This document shows, piece by piece, positions 1-9,605 of a stretch of 32,952 bases of DNA; the stretch's first letter is position 1, and the number at the start of each line of letters is the position of its first letter. This stretch comes from Planctomycetota bacterium (GTDB lineage Bacteria > Planctomycetota > Phycisphaerae > WQYP01). The position numbers and the translations under genes are program-made. The notes beneath the pieces were generated by a model. That model ran no database searches. It was not told where the DNA came from and saw only the letters and a program-made list of their open reading frames with translations. The stretch is from the NCBI GenBank assembly GCA_021790475.1, contig JAJYDU010000011.1, positions 1 to 32,952 of the forward strand, written 5' to 3'.

Positions 1-48
1 CTCCTCAGAAAGTCGCACGATATATTTCTTTCGCATCCGAGCCTCCAT
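1..48 (-). CDS. IS630-family-like transposase, N-terminal fragment (truncated by window edge)
   Basis: Reverse complement of 48..1 reads MEARMRKKYIVRLSEE, resembling IS630-type transposase N-termini (M-K/R-K-YIVRLxxEE). Only 16 codons visible. Confidence 0.5.
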   Translation of the reverse strand, partial: MEARMRKKYIVRLSEE

Positions 49-248
49 GCTCTAAAACCTACAAACTTACCCGCTACCATGCGGGCTACGGCCCTATCCT
101 AACATTTTGCTGTGACAAAGCACTAGCCTTGAATTGCGGATTCAATTTCGTCGTCCGTTGACGTTAGCCGCCAGTTCGGTATGATGTTTCAAGTCGGCAC
201 GCACGGCGGCGTGTGGGTCGTTCCAGAATCATTTTTTGCGAGCTTATC

Positions 249-1361
249 ATGTCCAAAGAAAGCGGGATTCCATCCGCACGCGAACAGGCTCTCGAACGCG
301 CCCTGTCCCAAATTGAAAAATCATACGGCAAAGGCGCTATCATGACCCTGGATGGCGCCAATACGCTGGCTATCGAGGGCATTCCCACCGGTTCGCTGGG
401 GTTGGACATTGCCCTGGGCGGCAAGGGAATGCCGCGCGGCAGAATCGTTGAGGTATTCGGACCGGAATCTTCCGGAAAAACCACACTGTGTCTGCACGTG
501 ATCGCCCAGGCTCAAAAAAAAGGCGGCGTGGCGGCTTTTGTGGACGCCGAGCACGCCTTGGATCCAACCTGGGCCAGGCGCCTTGGCGTGAGTCTTCAGA
601 ATTTACTGGTCAGCCAGCCCGACACCGGCGAACAGGCGCTGGAAATCGTCGAAATGCTCGTGCGCAGCAACGCCGTCGATGTCATCGTCGTGGATTCAGT
701 CGCGGCTCTGATTCCCAAGGCGGAAATTGAGGGTGAAATGGGCGACGCTTCCATGGGTATGCAGGCGCGCCTGATGAGCCAGGCCATGCGTAAACTCACC
801 GGCGCCGTTTCCAAGAGCAAATGCCTGGTCATGTTCATCAATCAGATACGTGAAAAAATCGGCGTGATGTTCGGCAACCCCGAAACCACCACCGGCGGCC
901 GGGCGCTTAAGTTTTACAGCTCCGTCCGCGTGGATATCCGTCGCATCAACACCATCAAGGAAGGCGAAGCCGCCATTGGCAACCGGGTACGCGCCAAGGT
1001 GGTCAAAAACAAGATCGCCCCACCGTTCCGCGAGGCGGAATTCGACATCCTTTTTGACAGCGGCATCAGTTACGAGGGCGACCTGCTGGACATCGCCGTG
1101 ACTGATAACATGATCGAAAAAAGCGGGGCGTGGTTCAGCTATGGTCCGCTGCGGTTGGGACAGGGAAGAGAGCAGGCCCGTCAGTTCCTGAAGGACAATG
1201 CCGAGGTGGCGCGTGAAATTCGCGAAAAAATTCTCGCCCGCCGAATGCCGCCGGTCGAAGGGGCTGAAAAACCGGGCGTGGAAAAACCGCCCGCCCGGGC
1301 GGACTCCAAGGAAGTCAAACCATCCGCAGTCGAAAAAGTACTCGTCAAGGCTGGTCGGTAA
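249..1361 (+). CDS. recA: Recombinase RecA
   Basis: Walker [42 protein letters not shown]. Probable start is MSKESG at 249 rather than 213. Confidence 0.98.
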   Translation: MSKESGIPSAREQALERALSQIEKSYGKGAIMTLDGANTLAIEGIPTGSLGLDIALGGKGMPRGRIVEVFGPESSGKTTLCLHVIAQAQKKGGVAAFVDAEHALDPTWARRLGVSLQNLLVSQPDTGEQALEIVEMLVRSNAVDVIVVDSVAALIPKAEIEGEMGDASMGMQARLMSQAMRKLTGAVSKSKCLVMFINQIREKIGVMFGNPETTTGGRALKFYSSVRVDIRRINTIKEGEAAIGNRVRAKVVKNKIAPPFREAEFDILFDSGISYEGDLLDIAVTDNMIEKSGAWFSYGPLRLGQGREQARQFLKDNAEVAREIREKILARRMPPVEGAEKPGVEKPPARADSKEVKPSAVEKVLVKAGR

Positions 1362-1375
1362 TAGAATAGATCGGC

Positions 1376-1690
1376 TCAATCCAGATGAAACACCTCGTCC
1401 AGCGCGACCGAGAGAGGGCTGTTATCCGGATTGTGCGGCATGATGTCGCCCATGTGTTTCCACCATTTCCGGCATATCGGCGTCGCGGCGATGGCGTTCC
1501 AGCGAGTTTCATCCTCGATTTCCACGTAGCCGAAAAGTTGCCGGGTTTGAGGATGTAGAAAAATCGAATAATTGTGCACGCCGTGGGCCTTGAGAACACC
1601 AAGCATTTCCCGCCACACCGGATTGTGCCGGCGTTCGTATTCTTTTTCCTGGCCGCTGTGAACGGACATTACAAACGCTTTGCGGATCAT
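1376..1690 (-). CDS. rhaM: L-rhamnose mutarotase
   Basis: 104 aa; [28 protein letters not shown]...LFGYVEIED...[17 protein letters not shown] is typical of RhaM/RhaU. ATGA overlap with the upstream gene. Confidence 0.88.
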   Translation of the reverse strand: MIRKAFVMSVHSGQEKEYERRHNPVWREMLGVLKAHGVHNYSIFLHPQTRQLFGYVEIEDETRWNAIAATPICRKWWKHMGDIMPHNPDNSPLSVALDEVFHLD

Positions 1691-3852
1691 GGCTTTTTCT
1701 CCTCGGCCGCAAGATAGCCGTATTGCTTCATCGCTTCCGTCAAAAAGTCAAACATGTGGGTCTGCGTATCGGTCTTCCAGCGTCCGACCGTATCCGCTTT
1801 TACCGGCAATTTCACCAGAGAAAAGCCGAGAAAATCGGAGAGTCGCTTAAGCGTTGCGTCCTGGTCCAACACCATGTCTTCAAACCGCACGGTGATAAAC
1901 CGCTGCGGGCGGGGCGTGGCGGCGATCAGGTCCGCCTGGTATTTCCAGCTTAGCGCCCGTAGCCGCCGCATGTCGCCGGTCGCTTCGCAGGGCACGCCGA
2001 AATCGGCCAGGTTATCCGTCATGTGCTCTCCGATGACGCAATCGCGCGGGTCGCGGATCCAGTGGATGTAATGCGCCTGCGGAAACATGCGGACAATCCA
2101 GGGAACAATCAACGTGGTTTCGGGTAACTTCCATCCTTTTCGCAGGGCGGGACTGGCCAGAACATCGGCCAGATATTCCTCAACCAGCCGGCGAAATTCC
2201 GGATCAATCGGCATGTTATGCAGAGCGGAAAAATCCCAACGCGCCTCGCCCAGATAACGCACGTGGCGACCCATCACCCGGCACGCTTCATAAAGTTTTT
2301 CCGGCGGCGTCAGATCGCCGGAAACATTCTGCGTTGTGCCCATGTAGGTTCCGCTCTGGGCCAGGATGCGCGACATCAGGCGTGTGCCGGAATGCCCGCG
2401 GCCAATGATGGTAATCAGGGTGGTTTCGTCCGGCTTATGCTCGCCGCGATCGCCGTAGGGATGCCGCGCCTGAAGTTTCGCCGCCTGTTTGGGATCGCCG
2501 ATGTGCAGCGTATCATAGGCCTGCTGGCTGGTTTTGAATGGTCCCACGCCCTTCTTGCCATGCCAGTCGCCCTGGGTATGGATAGGATTCTTGATTCCGG
2601 TTTGCTTCTGGCGTTTTTCGATCCAGTCATTCATCCGTTGGCGCAGGCTCGCTACAATGTCCGGCTTTTGTTCGGCCAGATTATGATCCTCGTGCGGATC
2701 CTCCCGCAGATCGTAAAGCTCCACCTCTGGCTTGAAATGGAAATCCGGCTCGAGCGCCTCAATGAATTTCCAGCGCGGCGTTCGCCAGCCGTGCTTGCGC
2801 ATCCAGGTGCATTCGGTGAGGTAGAACTCGCGGTCAAAATCTTTGGCTCGGCCGCGGATCAATTGCAGCAGCGATCGCCCGTCAAATTTGTCGCCGGTTT
2901 TTAGTCCCGCCAGTTCCACCAGCGTCGGTACGAGATCCTTATGCTGATTGTAACCGGTGATGACGCGACCCGTCGGAACTTTTTTCGGATAGCGGATGAC
3001 CAGCGGCACGTGCAGTGTGACATCGTACAGGCCGTGGTGATCGAACCAGCATTCATGATCGTAAAGCGTTTCCCCATGGTCGCCGTTGAGCACCACGATG
3101 GTGTTGTCCAAAATTCCCCGCTGCGCCAATTGCGTGAATATCCTTTCTATGCAGGCGTCCATGTAGGCCAGCGCGCCGTCATACTGGGCAATCACATAAT
3201 CCTTGTCGGCGATCCCCGGCGGCATCCAGCTTCGGAAAAAGTCCGCAAAGGGTTTGAATGCCAGCACCGGCTTCATCGAACGGTTGGCCGGATCCGCTTC
3301 GTTGCCATGATAGAACATGCGGTCGTAGGGCGGCGGCGGCAGATAGGGCGCGTGCGGGTCCATGTGCCGCAGCAGCATGAAGAACGGTTTTTGTTCGCCG
3401 GAGAGGCGCTCTATTTCCGGAATGGTCACGGCATTGAGATTCTCGGCTTTCTTGCTGGGTCCTTCATTCCACGCTCCCCACCCCGGGAATTCAATGTATT
3501 TGTCAAATCCCCGCGAGGCCGGATTCCACCCAAAGCCTATGCAGGTGGTGTTGTAGCCGTTCGCTTTGCATATTTCCGGCAATGTATGAATTTCCTTCGG
3601 CAGCGTGCCGACGTGCCGCAGCGCCACCACCCGGGTGCCAAAACAATCCCGCCCCGTGAGCATGGATGAATACGCCGGCGTGGTCGGAATATGCTGGGAG
3701 TAGGTATGCGTGAAGCGCGTGCCCTGGCGGGCGAAGGCGTCCAGATGCGGCGTGGTCAGCCGGTGGTAGCCATAACAGCTCATGTGATCGGCCAGGAGCG
3801 AATCAACGGCGATCAGGAGGATATTGGGAGCCTTCCCGGTGGATTTAGCCAT
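1687..3852 (-). CDS. Sulfatase-like (alkaline phosphatase superfamily) hydrolase fused to C-terminal sulfotransferase domain
   Basis: N-term [20 protein letters not shown]...NGDHGETL...DHHGLYD sulfatase-type fold. C-term [19 protein letters not shown]...[17 protein letters not shown] sulfotransferase-like PAPS-binding motifs. One continuous 721-aa ORF. Confidence 0.85.
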   Translation of the reverse strand: MAKSTGKAPNILLIAVDSLLADHMSCYGYHRLTTPHLDAFARQGTRFTHTYSQHIPTTPAYSSMLTGRDCFGTRVVALRHVGTLPKEIHTLPEICKANGYNTTCIGFGWNPASRGFDKYIEFPGWGAWNEGPSKKAENLNAVTIPEIERLSGEQKPFFMLLRHMDPHAPYLPPPPYDRMFYHGNEADPANRSMKPVLAFKPFADFFRSWMPPGIADKDYVIAQYDGALAYMDACIERIFTQLAQRGILDNTIVVLNGDHGETLYDHECWFDHHGLYDVTLHVPLVIRYPKKVPTGRVITGYNQHKDLVPTLVELAGLKTGDKFDGRSLLQLIRGRAKDFDREFYLTECTWMRKHGWRTPRWKFIEALEPDFHFKPEVELYDLREDPHEDHNLAEQKPDIVASLRQRMNDWIEKRQKQTGIKNPIHTQGDWHGKKGVGPFKTSQQAYDTLHIGDPKQAAKLQARHPYGDRGEHKPDETTLITIIGRGHSGTRLMSRILAQSGTYMGTTQNVSGDLTPPEKLYEACRVMGRHVRYLGEARWDFSALHNMPIDPEFRRLVEEYLADVLASPALRKGWKLPETTLIVPWIVRMFPQAHYIHWIRDPRDCVIGEHMTDNLADFGVPCEATGDMRRLRALSWKYQADLIAATPRPQRFITVRFEDMVLDQDATLKRLSDFLGFSLVKLPVKADTVGRWKTDTQTHMFDFLTEAMKQYGYLAAEEKKP

Positions 3853-3899
3853 GATGGTAGATACCTTTCATAAAAACATAACAAGGCGCGCTCCTATTG

Positions 3900-4952
3900 T
3901 CAGGAGCGGATTTCATCAAGTTTCACCATTCGTCCAAGTTCACAAGAGTGATGACAAGCCAGTGTCATGCGGAGAATTTCCCGGCCCTCTTCGGCGGTGG
4001 CGATCGGCCCGCGGCGGCCCTGCAGGAAAGCCGCCAGTTCCGGCGCCACGGCGGCGATGCGCCGGCCGTGCTCCGACGGCGAGGGAATGTCGCTGATGGT
4101 CCAGACGCCACTTTCCGGAAGGAACCATTTGAGGCCCGTGGCGTTCGCGGAACGGGGAACGTTGCAGCTCGGCGCATCGCCGAAGTTCTGAATGATCGAA
4201 CCTTTGGAGCCAAATATTTCAGTTGAGTTTTCCGCGGCGCAGCAGACGAAAGAGCACGAAACTTCGGCGAAGGCGCCGTCCGCGTAACGAAAAACGGCGA
4301 TCCCGTGGTCGTCCGGAACCCGGGGATTGTGCAGCGTGGCGATCTGGGCGATCACGCTTTGCGGCCGACCCAGGAGCCAGTAGATAAAATCAATCGCATG
4401 GCAGGCGTCATCGGCCCACATGCCACGATTGAGTTCGGGGCGCACGTGCCAGGAATTCTCGAAACCGGGCCAGAGATGAGTGCTCAGTCCGTGGCGGCGG
4501 CGGACCATGTAAACGCGGCCGATTTTTCCCTCCCGCACCAACTGTTTCATCTGAATGTTCTGCGGGTCGACGCGCATCTGCCAGGCGAGTGTGAAGGGAA
4601 CGCGATGCCGATTTACAGCGGCCACGATGCGGTCGGCTTGCGCCAGCGTCAAGGCGAGCGGCTTTTGAAGAACAATCGCCTTGCCGGCCGCGGCGGACTT
4701 CTCAACCAGATCGGCGTGCCAGGAGGTTTCCGCGCCGATGACCACCGCGTCGATCGCCGGGTTTTCCACCAGGGCGTCAACCGAGCTTGCGCGTGCGAGC
4801 TGAAAATCAGCTGCGGATTTTTCGGCGCGCCGGGCGTCATGATCCCAGCCCAGAACAACCTTGACGCCCAGCGCCTCATCCTGGCGCCACTGCCGGCAAT
4901 ATGCTTCGACATGTCCGTGGGCAAAGCCCAGAATGCCAACGCGCGTGTTCAC
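3900..4952 (-). CDS. Gfo/Idh/MocA family oxidoreductase
   Basis: VGILGFAHGHVEAY N-terminal Rossmann motif, VLQKPLALTLAQAD (EKP-like), WADDACHAIDFIYWLLGRP. Probable GTG start (VNTRVGIL) at 4952; ORF open to 5018. Confidence 0.85.
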   Translation of the reverse strand: MNTRVGILGFAHGHVEAYCRQWRQDEALGVKVVLGWDHDARRAEKSAADFQLARASSVDALVENPAIDAVVIGAETSWHADLVEKSAAAGKAIVLQKPLALTLAQADRIVAAVNRHRVPFTLAWQMRVDPQNIQMKQLVREGKIGRVYMVRRRHGLSTHLWPGFENSWHVRPELNRGMWADDACHAIDFIYWLLGRPQSVIAQIATLHNPRVPDDHGIAVFRYADGAFAEVSCSFVCCAAENSTEIFGSKGSIIQNFGDAPSCNVPRSANATGLKWFLPESGVWTISDIPSPSEHGRRIAAVAPELAAFLQGRRGPIATAEEGREILRMTLACHHSCELGRMVKLDEIRS

Positions 4953-4990
4953 GGGATCCCAGCCTCCAGGGGAGCAAGCCAAGAGAAGCC

Positions 4991-5788
4991 TTAGCGCTCT
5001 CCGCACGCCTGAAGGCACGCCTGCATGTGTCCGCGCGCTTCCGCCGCGATCGCCACGCAGCGGGTGACGTCGTAACTCTTGGCGCCGATTATCTCCAGGT
5101 TGACCGGTCCCTTATATCCATGCTCGTGCAGCGTGCGAATATAGCCCAGCAGGTCAATGTCGCCCCGGCCATTGGCCTGCATCTCCGGCGTGCCGGGGTT
5201 TTGCTGCCGGCCTTTGCAGTCGCGAATGTGCACGTGCCGGACGCGCGAAAGTATCGGTCGCAGCGCCTCGACGGGGTTTTCTCCCGCCCGGTGCACGTGG
5301 CTCGGATCCATGTCCAGCCCGAAGTGCTCCGAGGAAATGGCCTGCAGCGCCCGCAGCGAGGTCTCGGTATTCCATATCGCCGCGCCCACGTGCGCTTTGA
5401 CGCACAAAGTCACGCCGTAATGACCGGCGCGGTCCGCCAGCCGGCCCAGCGACTCAATTGCCTGCCGCAGGCTTGCCTCATCTCCCGCTTTGCCGCCCGG
5501 CCCGCAGTTAATGATCGGAATGCCTATTTCCACCGCCGCCTGAAACGCCTGTTCCATCTTCTGCGGGTCCTGCGAGGGCTGTTCCATCGCCGCCGTCGCC
5601 AGCCGGTGGCGAGCCGCGAGTTCTTTGATCGGCTGGGCCAATTCCTTCCAGCGTTCCAGCACGAGATGCTCGCTCATTCCATCGATGGCGGAAAGCTCGA
5701 TACAGTCGTATCCGCACGCCGCCGTCCAACGAAACGCCGTTTCCAAGTCATGGCCGCCGAACAATACCGAATTCAAACCTAGTTTCAT
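4991..5788 (-). CDS. Sugar phosphate isomerase/epimerase family protein (xylose isomerase-like TIM barrel)
   Basis: MKLGLNSVLFGGHDLETAFRWTAACGYDCIELSAIDG...FGLDMDPSHVHRAGENPVEALRPILSRVRHVHIRDCKG, metal-site pattern of the AP endonuclease 2-like sugar isomerases. Confidence 0.88.
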   Translation of the reverse strand: MKLGLNSVLFGGHDLETAFRWTAACGYDCIELSAIDGMSEHLVLERWKELAQPIKELAARHRLATAAMEQPSQDPQKMEQAFQAAVEIGIPIINCGPGGKAGDEASLRQAIESLGRLADRAGHYGVTLCVKAHVGAAIWNTETSLRALQAISSEHFGLDMDPSHVHRAGENPVEALRPILSRVRHVHIRDCKGRQQNPGTPEMQANGRGDIDLLGYIRTLHEHGYKGPVNLEIIGAKSYDVTRCVAIAAEARGHMQACLQACGER

Positions 5789-5804
5789 GTTTTAGGTATC
5801 CTTA

Positions 5805-6800
5805 TCAAACCGCCGGCACTTCCACCACGGTTCCTTTTTCCCATGATTCAATCGCCGCTTCGATTACCAGTTGCGCCCGCAGCGCATCGGCCGCCTTGCC
5901 GTCAATTTTGTCCGGCGGGGTCTGGTTGACCAGGTCGTCCACCCAGGCATTGATGCGCGACTGGAATGTATCGTCAAAACCCATCATTCCGCCGAGATAA
6001 TGATATGTTTCATACTCGCGCGACAAGCGGCTGTGGAATTCCAGAACTTCGCAGGCTTCCCGGATAATTACCCGCCCCTTCGAGCCGACGACATCGCATT
6101 GCTCCAGACCGTAGCCCGCTCCGGCGTCATAACTGCCGGTAAGATGACCGACCGCGCCGTCGGCGAAAAGAACGTTCATCTGCACGTTGGACCAGACCTT
6201 TCGGGCCGCTCCCTTTTTGAAAAACGCCTGCACCTTGCGGATGTCGCCGCCGAAATAGCACATCACGTCGATCGAATGGGGATGCAGCGCCCGCATGTGA
6301 AAGTGCGGGCTGGACTCGTTCATATTGTTGATCCACATTGTCATGTTCAGGATATTCACTTCGCCGAGGCGACCTTCGGCCAGCCACTTTCTGGCCTGGC
6401 GGGCTGCGGGGGTAAAGCGATGATTGAGATTGACGGCGTAGGGAATGTTCTTTTGCCGGGCCAGGGCGACCATTTCGCGGGCCTTGGAAATTTCATTGGA
6501 AATCGGCTTTTCTCCCAGCGTGGCGATCCCCGCCCGCAGCAGGTCCATCGTTGGCTGGTAATGGTCGCCGCCGTTTTCCTTGCCCCCGGTGGTCATGCTG
6601 GCGGCGTGAATTTTCAAGCCGGAATCCAGCATTTCCTGAATCGAACCGAAGGCCCGACAATTAAGTTTTTGGGCGGACTTTTCCGCTTTTTCGCGGATCA
6701 TATCGCATACGGCGACCAACTGGACCGCCTTGTTGTTCTGGTAGCACCGGGCATGGTTGTTGCCGATGCCGCCCATGCCGACCACCGCTACGTTAATCAC
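5805..6800 (-). CDS. Gfo/Idh/MocA family oxidoreductase
   Basis: INVAVVGMGGIGNNHARCYQ, GEKPISNEISKAREMV, HPHSIDVMCYFGGD. Probable GTG start at 6800; ORF open to 7043. Confidence 0.88.
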   Translation of the reverse strand: MINVAVVGMGGIGNNHARCYQNNKAVQLVAVCDMIREKAEKSAQKLNCRAFGSIQEMLDSGLKIHAASMTTGGKENGGDHYQPTMDLLRAGIATLGEKPISNEISKAREMVALARQKNIPYAVNLNHRFTPAARQARKWLAEGRLGEVNILNMTMWINNMNESSPHFHMRALHPHSIDVMCYFGGDIRKVQAFFKKGAARKVWSNVQMNVLFADGAVGHLTGSYDAGAGYGLEQCDVVGSKGRVIIREACEVLEFHSRLSREYETYHYLGGMMGFDDTFQSRINAWVDDLVNQTPPDKIDGKAADALRAQLVIEAAIESWEKGTVVEVPAV

Positions 6801-6942
6801 CTTATGAACTCCTCTATCAGGCCTGCGCCGTTTTTCCAAACTCATCGACACGAGCCAAAGCCCGTTGAATTCGATGGTTGAATAGCGGCGACGCCGGGAG
6901 TAAGTATCCGCTTGCCGGGCGGCGGCGACCAGCATAAAATCG

Positions 6943-7860
6943 ATGAAGTTTTGGACTTTTTTGCGCATGCCCACGAAAGACTGGCCCACCCTGCGATGGG
7001 GAATTGCCGCGCCGCCGGGCGGCGTGAGCGTACAACGCATCAACCATCATCCGGCCATTGGACCGCACGATCATGTATTTCATGAAATCGTGTTCATTGA
7101 GGCGGGAACGGCGGAGCATCACACGGTGGACGGCGTACGGATGCTCCGTCCCGGCGACATCATTATCCTTCGGCCGCTGGCGTGGCATTCCTACCAGAAG
7201 CCCCGCCATCTGACACTGATCAACTGCCTGATTGACCGCCGGCTGATGAACCGGTTGATGCTCCTGCTGAGCGATCAAGCCGGTGTGTTTGATCTCTTCA
7301 CGCGACCGTTGCAACGCCCGCGCCAGACGCCGCCGCTGGTGGTACACGCCTTGCCGGCGGAAAGTCAGATATGTATGGAGCGGCTCCAGACGATTATGAC
7401 GGAAGACCGCAATCAACTCGCGGCGTGGGAGGCGATGGCGGCGGGCGCGCTGCTGGAGTTTTTAACACTGGTGGTGCGCCTCCATGCGCGCATCCATCCC
7501 CGGGAAACCGTTCGCTTGCCGGACCGGGCGCAAAAGGCGGTGTTCGATACGGTGGTATGGCTGGAACAGAATCCACGGACGCGGGATTCTCTGGGCGCGC
7601 TGGCCGGAAAGGTGCATCTGAGCGCGGGGCATTTGTCACGGAACTTTTGCAAACGGATGGGGATGGGAATCACGGAGTATCGAAATCGAATCAGGATCGA
7701 AGAAGCTTGTCGGCTGCTTGCGCACACGGATTTAAAAGTGGCGGATGTGGCCAGTCGCGTGGGTTATAACGAAATCGCCTATTTTTCGCGATGTTTTCGA
7801 TCCATGGTGGGGCAAATGCCGCGGAAATATCGCGCCTCCGCGCGGCGGGGCGGAGTTTGA
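6943..7860 (+). CDS. AraC family transcriptional regulator (cupin + AraC-type HTH)
   Basis: Cupin-like HEIVFIEAGTAEHHTVDGVRMLRPGDIIIL; C-term LAGKVHLSAGHLSRNFCKRMGMGITEYRNRIRIEEACRLLAHTDLKVADVASRVGYNEIAYFSRCFRSMVGQMPRKYR. Divergent from the carbohydrate operon. Confidence 0.92.
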   Translation: MKFWTFLRMPTKDWPTLRWGIAAPPGGVSVQRINHHPAIGPHDHVFHEIVFIEAGTAEHHTVDGVRMLRPGDIIILRPLAWHSYQKPRHLTLINCLIDRRLMNRLMLLLSDQAGVFDLFTRPLQRPRQTPPLVVHALPAESQICMERLQTIMTEDRNQLAAWEAMAAGALLEFLTLVVRLHARIHPRETVRLPDRAQKAVFDTVVWLEQNPRTRDSLGALAGKVHLSAGHLSRNFCKRMGMGITEYRNRIRIEEACRLLAHTDLKVADVASRVGYNEIAYFSRCFRSMVGQMPRKYRASARRGGV

Positions 7861-7870
7861 GCGGGAATGA

Positions 7871-8551
7871 TCATCGCCCGGCCAATTCCCTTTGCAGCGA
7901 CGCCAGCTCCCGCCGTAGAACCTTCATCGGCAGCCCCACCACATTGGAAAATTCTCCGGATAACAGCTCCACAAACGGATCACCATGATCCTGGATGCCG
8001 TACGCCCCCGCCTTGCCGCGCCATAGTCCGGAATCCAGGTATTCTTCCAGCTCTCGATTGCTCCACCGGCGCATCCGGCAAACGGATATCGCCGTGGCGA
8101 TGCGGCAAACCGAACCAGCCAGCAAAGCCAGTCCGGTGACCACCTCATGGTTTCTTCCGGCCAGGCGCAGAAGAATATCACGCGCCGCGGCGCGGTGGGA
8201 GGCCTTGTTGATGATCCGTCCGTCGAGCACGACGAGCGTATCGGCGCCGAGCACAATCGCCGGCCGGCGGAGACATTCCTGAACCGCCCGCGCCTTGGCG
8301 AAAGCGAGGCACGCCGGCCAGAGGCGCAACGGTACTCCGGCGGGGCGCCGGGCGGGTTCCGGCGCCGGGCTGGGAAACACCCGCGGCGACCAACCCGCCT
8401 GGCGCAGCAACTCGGCCCGGCGCGGCGAGCCGCTGGCCAGAACCAGCGGCCACGCGGCGCCGGCCGGCGAAGCGGCTTTACCCCGCCGCCGCGGGGGCGG
8501 GAGAGAAGACGGGCCGGGTCCGGCCGCCGGGGAAATTATTTTTGTTGTCAT
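7871..8551 (-). CDS. maf: Maf-like nucleoside triphosphate pyrophosphatase
   Basis: LVLASGSPRRAELLRQAG, VLGADTLVVLDGRIINKASHRAAARDILLRLAGRNHEVVTGLAL, GKAGAYGIQDHGDPFVELLSGEFSNVVGLPM. ORF open to 8599; start assumed at MNMTTK. Confidence 0.93.
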   Translation of the reverse strand: MTTKIISPAAGPGPSSLPPPRRRGKAASPAGAAWPLVLASGSPRRAELLRQAGWSPRVFPSPAPEPARRPAGVPLRLWPACLAFAKARAVQECLRRPAIVLGADTLVVLDGRIINKASHRAAARDILLRLAGRNHEVVTGLALLAGSVCRIATAISVCRMRRWSNRELEEYLDSGLWRGKAGAYGIQDHGDPFVELLSGEFSNVVGLPMKVLRRELASLQRELAGR

Positions 8552-8565
8552 ATTCATAAATATAT

Positions 8566-9594
8566 TTATTCTTGAAGAACTTTCTCCACCATCCGCCATA
8601 CTCTCTCCACGGGCAGCATCGCGAGGGTTTTCGATCGATCCGCCGCCGCCGCCCGGAAGTCGCCCGTTTCATCGAATCGCAGCACGTGATCCATTTGTCC
8701 ATAAGGACCGACCGAAACCGGATCAGTCGGTCCATACAGTCCCACCAGCGGCCGTTCCAGAGCCGCTGCCACGTGCAATGGTCCGCTGTCGTTGCCGATC
8801 ACGATCCGGCAAAGCGAGAGCAATGCGACCATTTCGGCCAGAGTGGTTTGCCCCGCCAGATTCATTGCGCCGTCGATGCGATCAGCCACCTCTTGACCAA
8901 GGGACCGCTCGTCCCGGGATCCCAGAATCGCCACCGCCACGCCGGTCGCCGCCAGAAGCCGGGTGATTTGGCGGTAGCCCCGTTCCGACCATCGTTTGGC
9001 GTGCCAGCGGGCGCCGGGAATAATCGCCGCCGGCGGTCGGTCGGAAGGCAGCCGGCTTTGGATGGCGCGCAACGCCGCCGGTTGGATTGGCAAGCGGAAC
9101 CGAGCCGGTCCGCCGGGCGGCCCAACCGGGTTGAGCAAAGCCCGCATGCGCATCACGGCCGGCTCCTTTTCCCGCGCGATGGGCACGCGGTGCGTGTAGA
9201 GCCGGGTCGCACCCTCGCGCGCATCGGCGAAACCGATGCGAATCGGAGCGCCGCTGAGTTGTCCCAGCAGGGCGCTTCGCAGCAGTCCCTGGGCGTCGAT
9301 AACCATCTCATAGCGACGGCGCCGCAGCGCGCCGATCAGCGACCATAGTTCGCCCGTCGCGCGAGGATTGATCCACCAGCGGGCCAGCGCGGCGCGATCA
9401 AAAAAAATCAACTCGTCCAGCGCGTCGTGATTTCTCACCAGGTCCGCCAGGGCCGGATGAATCAGCCAGTCGATACGACCGGCGGGATATAGCGCCTGCA
9501 GATCGCATAGCAGGGGCAGCGTGGCGGCGATGTCGCCCAGCGAACTCGGTTTGATAATCAGTATGCGCCGCGGTGCAGCCGGTATGGCGGGCAT
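8566..9594 (-). CDS. Glycosyltransferase family 9 (heptosyltransferase-like)
   Basis: ILIIKPSSLGDIAATLPLL, VIDAQGLLRSALLG, IIPGARWHAKRW, VIGNDSGPLHVAAALERPLVGLYGPTDP. Confidence 0.9.
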   Translation of the reverse strand: MPAIPAAPRRILIIKPSSLGDIAATLPLLCDLQALYPAGRIDWLIHPALADLVRNHDALDELIFFDRAALARWWINPRATGELWSLIGALRRRRYEMVIDAQGLLRSALLGQLSGAPIRIGFADAREGATRLYTHRVPIAREKEPAVMRMRALLNPVGPPGGPARFRLPIQPAALRAIQSRLPSDRPPAAIIPGARWHAKRWSERGYRQITRLLAATGVAVAILGSRDERSLGQEVADRIDGAMNLAGQTTLAEMVALLSLCRIVIGNDSGPLHVAAALERPLVGLYGPTDPVSVGPYGQMDHVLRFDETGDFRAAAADRSKTLAMLPVERVWRMVEKVLQE

Positions 9595-9605
9595 GAAGCC
9601 TTCCT

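Noticed and set aside
164-1379. Minus-strand and out-of-frame ORFs over recA (e.g. 696..1379, 227 aa)
   Set aside because: Antisense to a strongly supported recA; GC-rich shadow ORFs without recognisable motifs.
2218-3669. Plus-strand ORFs 2218..2904 and 2941..3669
   Set aside because: Antisense to the sulfatase/sulfotransferase gene; His/Arg-rich composition typical of shadow frames.
5871-6881. Plus-strand 336-aa ORF
   Set aside because: Entirely antisense to a convincing Gfo/Idh/MocA oxidoreductase; no motif support.
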